Assembly: GCF_030246925.1 (NCBI RefSeq)
Contig: NZ_CP126740.1
Coordinates: forward strand, 310,001 to 374,000
Length of the DNA: 64,000 bases
Direction: 5' to 3'
Origin: Microbacterium sp. zg-Y625
GTDB taxonomy: Bacteria > Actinomycetota > Actinomycetes > Actinomycetales > Microbacteriaceae
Positions within the stretch are counted from its first letter, which is position 1. The number at the start of each line of letters is the position of its first letter. A model generated the notes under the pieces. The model was given only the letters and a program-made list of their open reading frames with translations. It was not told the origin of the DNA and did not search any database. A program made the translations under genes and the position numbers. Positions 47,035-55,647 of this stretch are shown piece by piece.

Positions 47035-48717
47035 TCACCCGCGTTCGCGGAGGGCGCCGTCGGCGTTCAGCTGCAGCACCAGGTCGGGGTGCAGCCTCTC
47101 GAGGAACGCGTCGTCGTGGCTCACCACGAGCACGGCGCCGCGATAGGCGGCGAGCGCCTCGACGAGCGCGTCGACGGTGTCGAGGTCGAGGTTGTTCGTC
47201 GGCTCGTCGAGGATCAACAGCTGCGGCGGCGGTTCGGTCAGCAGCAGTCTGGCCAGGGCGACGCGGAAGCGCTCACCGCCTGAGAGGCTCGCCACCGGGC
47301 GGCCGACGGTCGCGCCGCGGATGAGGAAGCGGGCGAGCCGGTTGCGCAGCTCCGCCGCAGCGACGCCCGGCGCCGCCGCCCGCACGTTGTCGAGCACCGA
47401 CGCGGCGTCGTCGAGGCCGTCGATGCGCTGCGGCAGGTAGCCGATGCGGTCGGTGTGCGCGGCGGCGTGTGCACAACGTCGCCGATGCGGCGGCGGGTGG
47501 TCGGATGCGGCCGGGTTGGGCGCGATCTGGCGCGGGATGCCGACGTTGTGCACGGCGCCGGCCGCATCGCCGGCCACGACGAGCTGCTCCACCAGCGTCG
47601 TCTTGCCTGCGCCGTTCGGCCCCACGAGCGCCGTGCGCTCGGGGCCCTTCAGCACCCAGGACCGCTCGCCGTCGCCGAGGGTGGCGATGCGCCGCGAGGC
47701 GGGGACCCCCGGATCGGGCAGATCGATGTGCACCGAGGCGTCGTCACGCACCCGGCGCCCCGCGGCATCCAGCGCCGCGCGCGCTTCGGCCTCGCGGTCG
47801 GCGACCATGCCGCGCAGTCTTCCCGCCGACACCTGCGCGGCGTGCGCGCGGTTGCCCGCGACGATCCCCGGCACGCGCTTCTCGCGCCGGGCCTTGCTCC
47901 CCATCGCCGCCCGCGACGCGAGCGTGGACTCGGCCCCGATGCGGTCGCGCTTCTCACGGCGGACGACCTGGGCGGCGGCCCGCTCGGCCTGTCGGGCGGC
48001 GGCCTGCTCGCGCTCGTTCGCCTCGCGCCACCGCGAGTACGGTCCGCCGAACGTCGAGAGCGTCTGGGCGTAGAGCTCTGCGGTCTCGTCCATCGTCTCC
48101 AGCAGCGCGGTGTCGTGGCTCACGACGATGAGCGCTCCCGGCCAGTCGCGCACCATCGCCGTGAGCCGGGCCCGGGCGTCGCGGTCCAGGTTGTTCGTGG
48201 GTTCGTCCAGCAGCGTCACCGCCGCACGGCGTCGGCGGATGCCGGCGACCGCCGTGAGCACGGCCTCGCCGCCCGACAGCTCCCCGACCCGGCGCTCCAG
48301 CGCGTCCGCGGGCAGCCCGGCGTCGGCCAGGGCCGCGACGGCGCGGGACTCCACGTCCCAGTCATCGCCGACGGCGTCGAAGTGGGCCGGGTCGACGTCG
48401 CCGGATGCGATAGCCCGCACCGCCCGCAGCGCCGAGCCCACGCCCAGCAGATCTACGACCGGCCGGTCGACGGCAAGGGTGAGGGTCTGCGGCAGCCAGG
48501 CCACGTCGCCGCTCACGGCGAGATGACCGCTCGTCGGAGCCGCAGCGCCGGCGATCAGCCGCAGCAGCGTGGACTTGCCGGAGCCGTTGCGCCCGACGAG
48601 CCCGGTGCGGCCGGTGCTGAAAGCGCCGGAGATCTCGGTGAGCGCGGGGGTGCCGTCCGGCCAGGCGAACGAGACGCGGTCCAGGAGGACCGATGGGGAA
48701 GGGAGAGGGAGGTGCAT
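47035..48717 (-). CDS. ABC-F family ATPase with an in-frame repeat insertion
   Basis: A 560-aa protein with two ABC domains and no membrane helices, so it acts on ribosomes rather than as a transporter. First domain: [10 protein letters not shown] (41-50), [18 protein letters not shown]. Second domain: [36 protein letters not shown]. An Arg/Ala-rich linker joins them. Residues 389-417 (from [10 protein letters not shown] to RRRCAHA) are foreign to the family and are encoded by a repeat element, between the second Walker A helix and the IGYLPQR strand. Members give resistance to ribosome-targeting antibiotics or tune translation. GAAGGA is the Shine-Dalgarno. Confidence 0.88.
   Translation of the reverse strand: MHLPLPSPSVLLDRVSFAWPDGTPALTEISGAFSTGRTGLVGRNGSGKSTLLRLIAGAAAPTSGHLAVSGDVAWLPQTLTLAVDRPVVDLLGVGSALRAVRAIASGDVDPAHFDAVGDDWDVESRAVAALADAGLPADALERRVGELSGGEAVLTAVAGIRRRRAAVTLLDEPTNNLDRDARARLTAMVRDWPGALIVVSHDTALLETMDETAELYAQTLSTFGGPYSRWREANEREQAAARQAERAAAQVVRREKRDRIGAESTLASRAAMGSKARREKRVPGIVAGNRAHAAQVSAGRLRGMVADREAEARAALDAAGRRVRDDASVHIDLPDPGVPASRRIATLGDGERSWVLKGPERTALVGPNGAGKTTLVEQLVVAGDAAGAVHNVGIPRQIAPNPAASDHPPPHRRRCAHAAAHTDRIGYLPQRIDGLDDAASVLDNVRAAAPGVAAAELRNRLARFLIRGATVGRPVASLSGGERFRVALARLLLTEPPPQLLILDEPTNNLDLDTVDALVEALAAYRGAVLVVSHDDAFLERLHPDLVLQLNADGALRERG
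47469..47553. repeat. 85-nt GTGCACAACGTCG element, copy 3, inside the ABC-F gene
   Basis: It begins GTGCACAACGTCGCC and ends CCGACGTTGTGCAC. It sits within the coding region and is read through in frame without a stop, adding about 29 residues to the ABC-F protein. Confidence 0.75.
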
Positions 48718-48860
48718 GAGGATCCTTCGGTGCCAGCCCTGCGATGCAGGGGCGCGCTGACACGAAGGTCGCGGTCACGGCGGGCGGAGGCTCCATGCCG
48801 GGGGCGACGGGATCGACGGGTCAGCGCAGGGATGCGCTTCCTCGTCGAAGGGATCGACGG
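48718..48860 (-). promoter_or_regulatory. structured leader of the ABC-F gene
   Basis: Between the leader peptide and the ABC-F start, the minus strand can form several small hairpins: CGTCGA/TCGACG just after the peptide stop, GCGCA/TGCGC next, and CCCTGC/GCAGGG (48735-48752) close to the Shine-Dalgarno. The segment GGATCGACGGTCAGCGC is nearly repeated at 48810-48827 and 48850-48867, giving alternative pairing partners. Confidence 0.4.
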
Positions 48861-48899
48861 TCAGCGCGCGAACTGCGCGGCCGCGACGATCTCCGTCAT
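48861..48899 (-). CDS. putative leader peptide upstream of the ABC-F gene
   Basis: A 12-codon frame, MTEIVAAAQFAR, with GAGG 6 nt before the ATG and a TGA stop. It lies about 145 nt before the ABC-F start. Short peptides in this position control many antibiotic-responsive ABC-F genes by ribosome stalling. Evidence is positional only. Confidence 0.45.
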   Translation of the reverse strand: MTEIVAAAQFAR

Positions 48900-48972
48900 T
48901 TCATTCCTCACCTGGGGGACAGGGACGCGGACAGCATAGCCCCGCGGCCCGGAGCGGGCTACTGTTCCCGGC

Positions 48973-49362
48973 ATGGGGGACGCGCGGCAGGGGGAAGGGG
49001 CGGCCGCCGTGCGTGCGTGGGCATTCGCCGCTGTCATCGGCGCCGCGATCGGCGCCGCGATGGGGGCGACGCTGGCGAGCGTGCCGCTCGGGGTCGGCCT
49101 GGGCCTGTGCTTCGCGGTGGTGTTCGCCGTCGCGTTCGCACCGTCGGTGGACCTCGACCCCGGCGAGGTGGCCCAGAGCAGCCCCGCGCCGGCGGCTTCC
49201 CCGCTTTCCGCGGAGACGCGGGAGACGCGGGAGACGCGCGAGACGCGCGAGGAGCGCGAGGAGCGCCTCATCATGGGCGACCGGCACGTGGTCGATGGGA
49301 ACGGCGCGATCGGACCGGGGGACAGGCTGGACGTCGACCCCGACCGCTACGACGGGGAGTGA
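48973..49362 (+). CDS. uncharacterised membrane protein with ETR repeats
   Basis: A 129-aa protein with two hydrophobic helices (about residues 15-60: AFAAVIGAAIGAAMGATLAS, GVGLGLCFAVVFAVAF) and a charged C-terminal half. That half contains four ETR and two EER units, encoded by a perfect 9-nt tandem repeat. TACTGT lies 7 nt before the ATG, suggesting a nearly leaderless message. I do not recognise a family. It overlaps the convergent hydrolase gene by 16 bp. Confidence 0.65.
   Translation: MGDARQGEGAAAVRAWAFAAVIGAAIGAAMGATLASVPLGVGLGLCFAVVFAVAFAPSVDLDPGEVAQSSPAPAASPLSAETRETRETRETREEREERLIMGDRHVVDGNGAIGPGDRLDVDPDRYDGE
49213..49266 (+). repeat. 9-nt tandem repeat, six units
   Basis: Two units GAGACGCGG, two GAGACGCGC, then two GAGGAGCGC, encoding ETR x4 and EER x2. 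The unit is in frame, so length can vary without a frameshift. Confidence 0.85.
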
Positions 49363-50012
49363 GCTGCGGCCTCGAGGCGCTTGCGCAGGAAGGTCACGAC
49401 GTCGTCCAGTTCCTCCTGCGAGACGCTGTGGGCAAGGCCCGTGTACACCCGGCCGCTCAGATCGACGTGATCGGGGAGCCACTGCACCGTGTGGTCGATG
49501 AGCGCGGGCGGGATCACGTCGTCACCGGTGCCGCGTCCCCAGAACACCGGCGGCCGCAGCTCGGCCAGGCGCGCGTCGCCCGGGAGCGAGCCGGGCGCGA
49601 CGTACCCGCTGAGGTTCACCGCGAACGACACGAGGTCGGGGCGCAGCCGCAGCGCCTGCAGCGCGACCGACGCGCCTTGCGAGAACCCCAGAAGACCGAC
49701 GGATGCCGCGTCGGTCTCGGCATCCAGCCATTGCACGAACCGCTCGGCCGCCGCCGTGACATCGTCGGGCCGACGGCTCTCGAGCCCCTCGATCGGGTAC
49801 CACGAGTAGCCCGGCGTGGGGAAGGGCGGGGGCAACGGCGCGCGCACGGCCGCGACGACGAAGTCGGCGGGCAGGTGCGGTGCCAACGAGAACAGGTCGT
49901 CCTCGTTGGATCCGTACCCGTGCAGCAGCACCAGCAGGGGACGGCCGGCGCGCTCGGCGGGGCCCACCGACCAGCGCACGGCGTCGGGATCGAGGGCGGG
50001 GATGGCGACCAT
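49347..50012 (-). CDS. alpha/beta hydrolase, carboxylesterase/phospholipase type
   Basis: A 221-aa serine hydrolase of the YpfH/EstB-like carboxylesterase group. LLVLLHGYGSNEDDLFSLAP forms the oxyanion region, the nucleophile is in GFSQGASVAL, and Asp and His follow in WGRGTGDDVIP and GLAHSVSQEE. The ATG at 50012 is chosen because CAGGAT lies 7 nt upstream; an in-frame ATG at 50057 would place the start inside the promoter of the divergent NUDIX gene. The natural ester is unknown. Confidence 0.82.
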   Translation of the reverse strand: MVAIPALDPDAVRWSVGPAERAGRPLLVLLHGYGSNEDDLFSLAPHLPADFVVAAVRAPLPPPFPTPGYSWYPIEGLESRRPDDVTAAAERFVQWLDAETDAASVGLLGFSQGASVALQALRLRPDLVSFAVNLSGYVAPGSLPGDARLAELRPPVFWGRGTGDDVIPPALIDHTVQWLPDHVDLSGRVYTGLAHSVSQEELDDVVTFLRKRLEAAAHSPS

Positions 50013-50062
50013 GCCCTCCATCCTGACAGGGCGCACCGACACCGGGTTGGTATACATGAGGC

Positions 50063-50728
50063 ATGGCCGTCCGAACCCCCGACCCCGAACCCGGTGACCG
50101 CGACGACGATTCGCCGCGCGACCCTCTCCGCGAGGGGGGTGCGCCCTTCGACCGTCCGGGTCATCCGCTCGGCGGCAGCAGCTTCGGGTCGCCCGTCTCC
50201 GGCTCCGCGCAGAATCCCGCCTGGCTGAGCGAGGTGGAGCTGGCCGAGGCGCGCCGGCGCCTGCCGATGCTCTACGTCGAGGCGGTGCCGGTGCGCACCG
50301 ACGGTGTGGGCGCGGTGACCGAGGTCGGCATCCTGCTGCGGGCCACCCCGCTCGGCGAGATCACCCGCACGATCGTCTCCGGCCGCGTGCGATACGGCGA
50401 GACGGTGCGCGACGCCCTGTTCCGTCACGTCGAGAACGACCTGGGGCCGATGGCCTTTCCGCTGCTGCCACCGCAGCCGGTGCCGTTCACGGTCGCGGAG
50501 TACTTCCCGATCCCCGGCGTCAGCGCCTTCCACGACGACCGCCAGCACGCGGTCTCGCTGGCGTTCGTCGTGCCGGTGTCGGGCACCTGCGAGCCCCGGC
50601 AGGACGCCCTCGAAGTGACCTGGATGACGCCGCAGGAGGCCGCCAGCGACGCAGTGTCGGCCGAGATGGAGGGCGGCCGCGGCACCCTCGTGCGGCTGGC
50701 ACTGGCCTCGGTGGGCGCTCTGCGCTGA
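50063..50728 (+). CDS. NUDIX hydrolase family protein (DUF4916 type)
   Basis: A 221-aa protein. The N-terminal 50 residues are polar and disordered-looking. From NPAWLSEVELAEARRRLPML it matches the actinobacterial DUF4916 group of NUDIX proteins, with SGRVRYGETVRDALFRHVEN in place of a canonical GX5EX7REUXEEXGU box. Several metal-binding Glu are absent, so hydrolase activity is uncertain. TATACA (50051-50056) is 6 nt before the ATG, implying a leaderless message. Confidence 0.75.
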   Translation: MAVRTPDPEPGDRDDDSPRDPLREGGAPFDRPGHPLGGSSFGSPVSGSAQNPAWLSEVELAEARRRLPMLYVEAVPVRTDGVGAVTEVGILLRATPLGEITRTIVSGRVRYGETVRDALFRHVENDLGPMAFPLLPPQPVPFTVAEYFPIPGVSAFHDDRQHAVSLAFVVPVSGTCEPRQDALEVTWMTPQEAASDAVSAEMEGGRGTLVRLALASVGALR

Positions 50729-50789
50729 GGCGCGGCGCGCGCGGGCGCCTGACGGGCAGGGCGGGGGATGCCGGAACATCCCTGGCCGA

Positions 50790-50814
50790 TCGATCCCATT
50801 TCCAATAGGATCGA
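50790..50814 (+). promoter_or_regulatory. promoter/operator of the tetrose kinase operon
   Basis: The inverted repeat TCGATCC (50790-50796) and GGATCGA (50808-50814) is perfect over 7 bp. The box TTTCCAATAGGATCGA (50799-50814) includes a TAGGAT -10 (50806-50811) and recurs with two changes at 54608-54623. It is a likely binding site for the GntR regulator encoded downstream. Confidence 0.6.
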
Positions 50815-50818
50815 CGCG

Positions 50819-50851
50819 ATGGTTCCGTCCCGCCAGAGGAGTACGCAATGA
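50819..50851 (+). CDS. putative 10-codon leaderless upstream ORF
   Basis: The ATG at 50819 is 7 nt after the TAGGAT box, so the transcript probably begins on it. It encodes [10 protein letters not shown] and stops at a TGA overlapping the ATG of the kinase gene (ATGA). The kinase Shine-Dalgarno AGAGGAG lies inside it. The arrangement would couple translation of the kinase to the short frame. Confidence 0.4.
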   Translation: MVPSRQRSTQ

Positions 50852-52575
50852 CGCGCCTGTTCAACGACCCGGACGACTTCGCCGCCGAGATGATCGAGGG
50901 CTTCGCCGCCGCATCGTCGCGGTGGGTGCGCCCCGTCGTCGGCGGCGTGGTGCGGGCCACCCGAGGTGCCGAGCCGACCGTGGCGGTCGTCATCGGGGGC
51001 GGCAGCGGGCACTACCCCGCGTTCGGCGGGCTCGTGGGGCCCGGGCTCGCGCACGGCGCGGCCATGGGCAACCTCTTCGCCTCGCCGTCGGCGCACCAGG
51101 TGCACTCCGTGGCCACCGCAGCCCATGAGGGCCGGGGCGTCCTGCTGAGCTTCGGCAACTACGCCGGCGACGTGCTGCACTTCGGGCAGGCGCAGGAGCG
51201 CATGCGGGAGGCCGGAATCGACTGCCGCACCGTGGTCGTGACCGACGACGTGTGGAGCGCGCCCAAGGACGAGCTCGACCGTCGCCGCGGCATCGCGGGC
51301 GACCTCGTCGTCTTCAAGGTCGCCGGCGCGGCCGCCGAGGCCGGCCTCGACCTCGACGACGTCGAACGGCTTGCGCGCCACGCCAACGCCCGCACCCGCT
51401 CCTTCGGCGTCGCCTTCGGCGGCTGCACGCTGCCCGGCGCGGACGAGCCGCTGTTCGACGTGCCCGAGGGGCGCATGGCGGTGGGGCTCGGCATCCACGG
51501 CGAACCGGGCATCGACGAGGTCGACGTGCCGACGGCAGCGGGACTTGCCGAGATGTTCCTCGACAAGCTCCTGGACGAGCTTCCCGACGGGGTGACCCTG
51601 CCGGGTGCTCGCGTCGTGCCCATCCTCAACGGGCTGGGCAGCGTCAAGTACGAGGAGCTCTTCGTCGTCTACCGCTCGGTGGCCCGACTGCTGGCCGACG
51701 CCGGCGCCACCGTCGTCTCCCCCGAGGTGGGCGAGTTCTGCACGAGCTTCGACATGGCCGGCGCCTCGCTCACGCTCGTGTGGCTCGACGACGAGCTGGA
51801 GCGCTTCTGGCTGGCGCCCTGCGACACCCCGGCATTCCGCCGCGGCACGGTGGGGGAGCGCCGTGCCGTCACCGACGACGAGCTCGCGGCGCTCGACGAG
51901 ACGCGCGAGATCGGCGCGGCCGGCGACGCCTCGCGGCGGGCCGCGGCGGTGATCTCCCGCGTCGTGACGGGGGTGGCGTCGATGCTCGACGCGCACGCCG
52001 ATGAGCTCGGCCGGCTGGACCGCGTCGCCGGCGACGGCGACCACGGCATCGGCATGCAGCGGGGCAGCCGCGCCGCGGCCGAGGCTGCGGCCGCGGCGGC
52101 CGATGCCGGGGCGGGCGCCCGCACGACCCTGCAGCACGCCGGCGACGCCTGGGCGGACAAGGGCGGCGGCACCTCGGGAGCCATCTGGGGCGAGATGCTC
52201 ATCGCGCTGGGCGGCGCGCTCGGCGACGACGACGCCGTGACCGGATCCCAGGTCGTCGCGGGCGTCACGGGAATGAAGGATGCCGTCATGGCGTTCGGCA
52301 AGGCACGCCCCGGCGACAAGACGATGGTCGATGCGATCGTGCCGTTCGCCGACGACCTCGCCGAGCGCGTAGCCGCAGGTGATGCGCTTGCGGTCGCTTG
52401 GGCGCACGCGGCCGAGGTCGCCACCACCGCGGCCGAGCGCACGTCCGAGATGACGGCGAAACTGGGGCGGGCGCGGTCGCACGGCGACAAGAGCCTCGGC
52501 ACCCCCGACCCCGGCGCGGTGTCGTTCGCGCTGGTGACACATACTGTTCTGGACGTCCTGAAGGAGGACAACTGA
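50848..52575 (+). CDS. DAK-family ketose kinase (DhaK-DhaL fusion), probable L-erythrulose kinase
   Basis: A 575-aa ATP-dependent kinase. The DhaK-like half has [20 protein letters not shown] and [13 protein letters not shown]. The DhaL half (from about residue 360) has the Mg-ATP loop [16 protein letters not shown], then [14 protein letters not shown] and [12 protein letters not shown]. Dihydroxyacetone kinase is the name-giving activity, but co-transcription with RpiB-like and TIM-like isomerases is the signature of the L-erythrulose pathway (LerK-LerI-DerI) described for actinobacteria, so L-erythrulose to its 1-phosphate is the best guess. It overlaps rpiB by one base. Confidence 0.85.
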   Translation: MTRLFNDPDDFAAEMIEGFAAASSRWVRPVVGGVVRATRGAEPTVAVVIGGGSGHYPAFGGLVGPGLAHGAAMGNLFASPSAHQVHSVATAAHEGRGVLLSFGNYAGDVLHFGQAQERMREAGIDCRTVVVTDDVWSAPKDELDRRRGIAGDLVVFKVAGAAAEAGLDLDDVERLARHANARTRSFGVAFGGCTLPGADEPLFDVPEGRMAVGLGIHGEPGIDEVDVPTAAGLAEMFLDKLLDELPDGVTLPGARVVPILNGLGSVKYEELFVVYRSVARLLADAGATVVSPEVGEFCTSFDMAGASLTLVWLDDELERFWLAPCDTPAFRRGTVGERRAVTDDELAALDETREIGAAGDASRRAAAVISRVVTGVASMLDAHADELGRLDRVAGDGDHGIGMQRGSRAAAEAAAAAADAGAGARTTLQHAGDAWADKGGGTSGAIWGEMLIALGGALGDDDAVTGSQVVAGVTGMKDAVMAFGKARPGDKTMVDAIVPFADDLAERVAAGDALAVAWAHAAEVATTAAERTSEMTAKLGRARSHGDKSLGTPDPGAVSFALVTHTVLDVLKEDN

Positions 52576-53030
52576 TGGCTCTGCGACTGGTGATCGGCTC
52601 GGATGACGCGGGCTTCGAGTACAAGGAACGTCTCAAGGCCGACCTCGAGGCCAACGACCTCGTCGCCGACGTGGTCGACGTGGGGGTGGATGCCGACGGG
52701 CACACCAACTACCCCGCCATCGCGATCGCCGCGGCCGAGCGCGTCGCCGCCGGTGACGCCGACCGGGCGCTGCTGATCTGCGGCACCGGGCTCGGGGTCG
52801 CGATCGCGGCGAACAAGGTGCCCGGCATCCGCGCGGTGACCGCACACGACCCCTACAGCGTCGAGCGCGCGGTGCTCTCGAACAACGCCCAGGTGCTGTG
52901 CATGGGGCAGCGCGTGGTCGGTCTCGAGCTCGCCCGGCGCCTGGTCCGCGAGTGGCTGACGTACACGTTCGACGCCGAAGGCGCCTCGGCCGAGAAGGTG
53001 CAGGAGATCTGCGCCTACGAAGGTGTCTGA
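52575..53030 (+). CDS. rpiB: RpiB/LacAB family sugar-phosphate isomerase
   Basis: A 151-aa aldose-ketose isomerase. It starts [20 protein letters not shown]; the active site includes the Cys in [20 protein letters not shown] and the residues of [19 protein letters not shown]. By context the likely reaction is D-erythrulose-4-phosphate to D-erythrose-4-phosphate (DerI), rather than ribose-5-phosphate isomerisation. AAGGAGG precedes the ATG. It overlaps both neighbours, so the operon is tightly coupled. Confidence 0.88.
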   Translation: MALRLVIGSDDAGFEYKERLKADLEANDLVADVVDVGVDADGHTNYPAIAIAAAERVAAGDADRALLICGTGLGVAIAANKVPGIRAVTAHDPYSVERAVLSNNAQVLCMGQRVVGLELARRLVREWLTYTFDAEGASAEKVQEICAYEGV

Positions 53031-53820
53031 CTCCCCGACTGCGGAAGGGGTGCCGATGCTCGTCGGCTCGAGCCTGAAGATGTACTTCTCCCACGCCCGC
53101 ACCGTGGCGTGGGCGCGCGAGGTGGCGGACCTGCTGCGTGCGAAACCGGCCACCGGGGTGACCGCGTTCGTCATCCCGCAGTACCCGTCCATCCCCGCCT
53201 GCGTCGAGATCGGCGCGCCGGTGGGACTCGCCGTCGGCGCGCAGGACATCGCCACCGAGGACGAGGGCGCCTTCACGGGGGAGGTGAGCGGCGCCGTGCT
53301 GGCGGAGCTCGGATGCCGCTTCGTCGAAGTCGGGCACGCCGAGCGGCGCCGGCTCTTCGGCGAGACCGACGACGTGGTCGCGGCCAAGGTGTTCGCCGCC
53401 CAGCGCCACGGCCTCGTGCCGATCCTGTGCGTGGGGGAGGCGGACCGGCAGGATGCCACGGACGCCGTGGCCGAGGTGGTGCGCCAGATCGAGTCCGGCC
53501 TCGCCGCGGCGCGCGCCGCAGGCCTTCACGGCGAGGTGGTGATCGCCTACGAGCCGCTCTGGGCGATCGGCGCAGCCGAGCCGGCCGGCGCCCCCCACAT
53601 CCGCCGGGTCTGCGCGGCGCTGCGCAGCCACCTGGCCGGCGCCCCGGAGAAGGCCTCGGTGATCTACGGGGGAAGCGCGGGACCGGGCCTGCTGGGGAAC
53701 GTCGCCGATGCGGTCGACGGACTGTTCCTGGGGCGCTTCGCCCATGACCCGCGCGCGTTCGGCGCGATACTCGACGAGGCGGCGCCCCTCGCGGCACGGC
53801 GTCTGGAGGAAGCACGATGA
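53023..53820 (+). CDS. triosephosphate isomerase-like protein, probable L-erythrulose-1-phosphate isomerase
   Basis: A 265-aa TIM-barrel isomerase with the triosephosphate-isomerase catalytic set: Lys in SSLKMYF, His in [14 protein letters not shown], Glu in [10 protein letters not shown], and the phosphate loop [11 protein letters not shown]. The classical NWKMN is changed to SSLKMY and GHSERR to GHAERR, changes expected of LerI/EryH-type enzymes acting on tetrose phosphates. The GTG start overlaps rpiB by 8 nt; the stop overlaps the GntR gene (ATGA). Confidence 0.85.
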   Translation: MSDSPTAEGVPMLVGSSLKMYFSHARTVAWAREVADLLRAKPATGVTAFVIPQYPSIPACVEIGAPVGLAVGAQDIATEDEGAFTGEVSGAVLAELGCRFVEVGHAERRRLFGETDDVVAAKVFAAQRHGLVPILCVGEADRQDATDAVAEVVRQIESGLAAARAAGLHGEVVIAYEPLWAIGAAEPAGAPHIRRVCAALRSHLAGAPEKASVIYGGSAGPGLLGNVADAVDGLFLGRFAHDPRAFGAILDEAAPLAARRLEEAR

Positions 53821-54545
53821 CGATGGAGCAGGAGACCGGGGGCCTCGACGGCCTCACCGGGACGATCGAACGGCGAGGGCTTCGCGACCACGTCTACGAG
53901 CGCATCCTGCAGCTGCTGCTCAGCGGCGACGTGGCGCCGGGTGCACGGCTGTCGATCGACACGATCGCGCGCCAGCTGCACGTGTCGCCGACGCCGGTGC
54001 GAGAGGCGATGGTGCAGCTCGAGCGCACCGGTCTGGTGACGCGCGAGGCGCTGAAGGGCTACCGGGTCGCCCCGCCGTTGCGTCCCTCCCAGCTCGCGGA
54101 GCTGTTCGACGCGCGTCTCATGCTCGAGTCCACGGCCGCCCGGCTCGCCACGCCCGCCCCCGCATCGATGCTCGAGGAGCTGCGCCGCGCGCAGGCGCAC
54201 CATCGCGAGACGGGTGAGCGGGTGATCGAGGCGATGTCCGTCGGCGACACCGACGTGGCCCTGATGACGGCGTACTTCGCCGCGGATGCCGCCTTCCACC
54301 GGGTCGTGTTCGACCATTGCGGCAACCACTACCTCACGGAGATGTCGGAGACCCTCGGCGCTCAGCTGCACCGCATGCGGCAGGCGGCGCTGTACGGTGT
54401 CACCGATGTGCGCGAGGCCATCGCCGAGCACGCGGCCATCGTCGACGCGTTCGCCGGCGACGACGCCCGCGCACCGGAGCAGGCGATGCGCCGGCACATC
54501 GAGCTGGTGCGCTCGCGGTCGCTCGATGTCGAGCGCGCGGGCTGA
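53817..54545 (+). CDS. GntR family regulator (FCD type)
   Basis: A 242-aa repressor. The N-terminal winged helix has LRDHVYERILQLLLSGDVAP and RQLHVSPTPVREAMVQLERT. The C-terminal FCD ligand domain has the metal-binding pattern DARLMLES, then FHRVVFDHCGNHYL and HAAIVDAFAGDD. It is the last gene of the kinase operon. It probably controls both this unit and the next one through the shared TTTCC..TAGGATCGA box. The inducer is likely a four- or five-carbon sugar or acid (inference). Confidence 0.88.
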   Translation: MTMEQETGGLDGLTGTIERRGLRDHVYERILQLLLSGDVAPGARLSIDTIARQLHVSPTPVREAMVQLERTGLVTREALKGYRVAPPLRPSQLAELFDARLMLESTAARLATPAPASMLEELRRAQAHHRETGERVIEAMSVGDTDVALMTAYFAADAAFHRVVFDHCGNHYLTEMSETLGAQLHRMRQAALYGVTDVREAIAEHAAIVDAFAGDDARAPEQAMRRHIELVRSRSLDVERAG

Positions 54546-54607
54546 CGCCCGAGAGATCTCCGCGGAGCCGTCGGACGGGGGAAAGCCGCTCTTCCCCACC
54601 CACCCTC

Positions 54608-54629
54608 TTTCCTGTAGGATCGAGGAAAC
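54608..54629 (+). promoter_or_regulatory. promoter/operator of the second catabolic unit
   Basis: TTTCCTGTAGGATCGA (54608-54623) matches 50799-50814 in 14 of 16 positions and includes the -10 TAGGAT (54615-54620). The following AGGAAA makes an inverted repeat with TTTCCT (9-nt spacer). The expected transcript start near 54627 gives a leader of about 41 nt. Confidence 0.6.
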
Positions 54630-54667
54630 GCACAACGAAGTCGCGCCGACGCGTCAACGGAGCCGTC

Positions 54668-55621
54668 ATGACAGATTCCTCCTCTCCCCGCACCCTCGAC
54701 AGCCAGACCTGGCCCATCGCCGTCTGCATGCACGGGTTCTCCCCGGTGGATCGTGAGGGCACGGCGCTGCATGACGCGGCCCCGGAGGTGTGGGACCGGC
54801 TGTTCGCCGAGGTCGCCCGGCTCGGCTTCACCGCCATCGAACTCGCCGACAGCCACATCCGTCCGGCGGATCTGACGCCCTCCCGGCGTGAGGAGCTGCT
54901 CGAGATCTCCCGCTCGTACGGTGTGACGCCCATCTCGGTGCACGTCCAGCGGCAGAGCGTCATTCAGCCGGGCCGCGGCGAGGAGAACCTCGCCTACGCG
55001 CACCGCACCATCGACGCCGCCGCGGAGCTGGGGCTGCAGGTCTTCTCGACGGGGCTGCACCAGCCCTTCACCCAGGCCCAGCGCGATGCGCTGTGGTTCT
55101 GGACCGCTCCCGGCCCGGTCGACCCGGACGACGCCGACACCCGCGCCCTCGCGGTGCGGCGGCTGCGCGAGCTCGGTGAGCACGCGGCATCCGTCGGCCT
55201 GCCGATGTCGCTGGAGATGTACGAGGACACCTATCTCGGCACCGCCGACAGCGCCGTGCGCCTCATCGAGGAGATCGGCCTCGACAACGTCGGCCTCAAT
55301 CCCGACATCGCGAACCTCATCCGCCTGCACCGGCCCATCGAGGACTGGCGCGAGATGCACGAGAAGACGCTGCCGTACGCCAACTACTGGCACGTGAAGA
55401 ACTACACCCGCGACGAGGCCCTCGACGGCAGCTGGTTCACGTCGGTCCCCACCACGATGGAGCAGGGCCTCATCAACTACCGCGCCATGGTCTCGCTCGC
55501 GATCGAGGTCGGCTTCCGCGGCCCGTTCCTCATGGAGCAGTACGGTGGCGACAGCCTCGGGGTGTGCGCCGCCAACCGCACCTATCTGCAGTCGCTGCTG
55601 CCCCAGCCCGCAGGCGACTGA
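54668..55621 (+). CDS. TIM-barrel sugar isomerase/epimerase-like protein
   Basis: A 317-aa AP-endonuclease-2-fold protein. Metal-binding type residues are visible in AIELADSHIRPADL, MSLEMYEDTYLG (Glu), VGLNPDIANLIRLH, YWHVKNYTRD (His) and FLMEQYGGDSLG (Glu). Family members include hydroxypyruvate isomerase, 2-oxo-tetronate isomerase (OtnI) and 3-oxo-isoapionate decarboxylase. The last would yield L-erythrulose, the substrate of the neighbouring kinase operon, but sequence alone cannot choose. GGAG lies 5 nt before the ATG. Confidence 0.78.
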   Translation: MTDSSSPRTLDSQTWPIAVCMHGFSPVDREGTALHDAAPEVWDRLFAEVARLGFTAIELADSHIRPADLTPSRREELLEISRSYGVTPISVHVQRQSVIQPGRGEENLAYAHRTIDAAAELGLQVFSTGLHQPFTQAQRDALWFWTAPGPVDPDDADTRALAVRRLRELGEHAASVGLPMSLEMYEDTYLGTADSAVRLIEEIGLDNVGLNPDIANLIRLHRPIEDWREMHEKTLPYANYWHVKNYTRDEALDGSWFTSVPTTMEQGLINYRAMVSLAIEVGFRGPFLMEQYGGDSLGVCAANRTYLQSLLPQPAGD

Positions 55622-55647
55622 CCGCTTCAGTGACGAAGGAGACCGAT

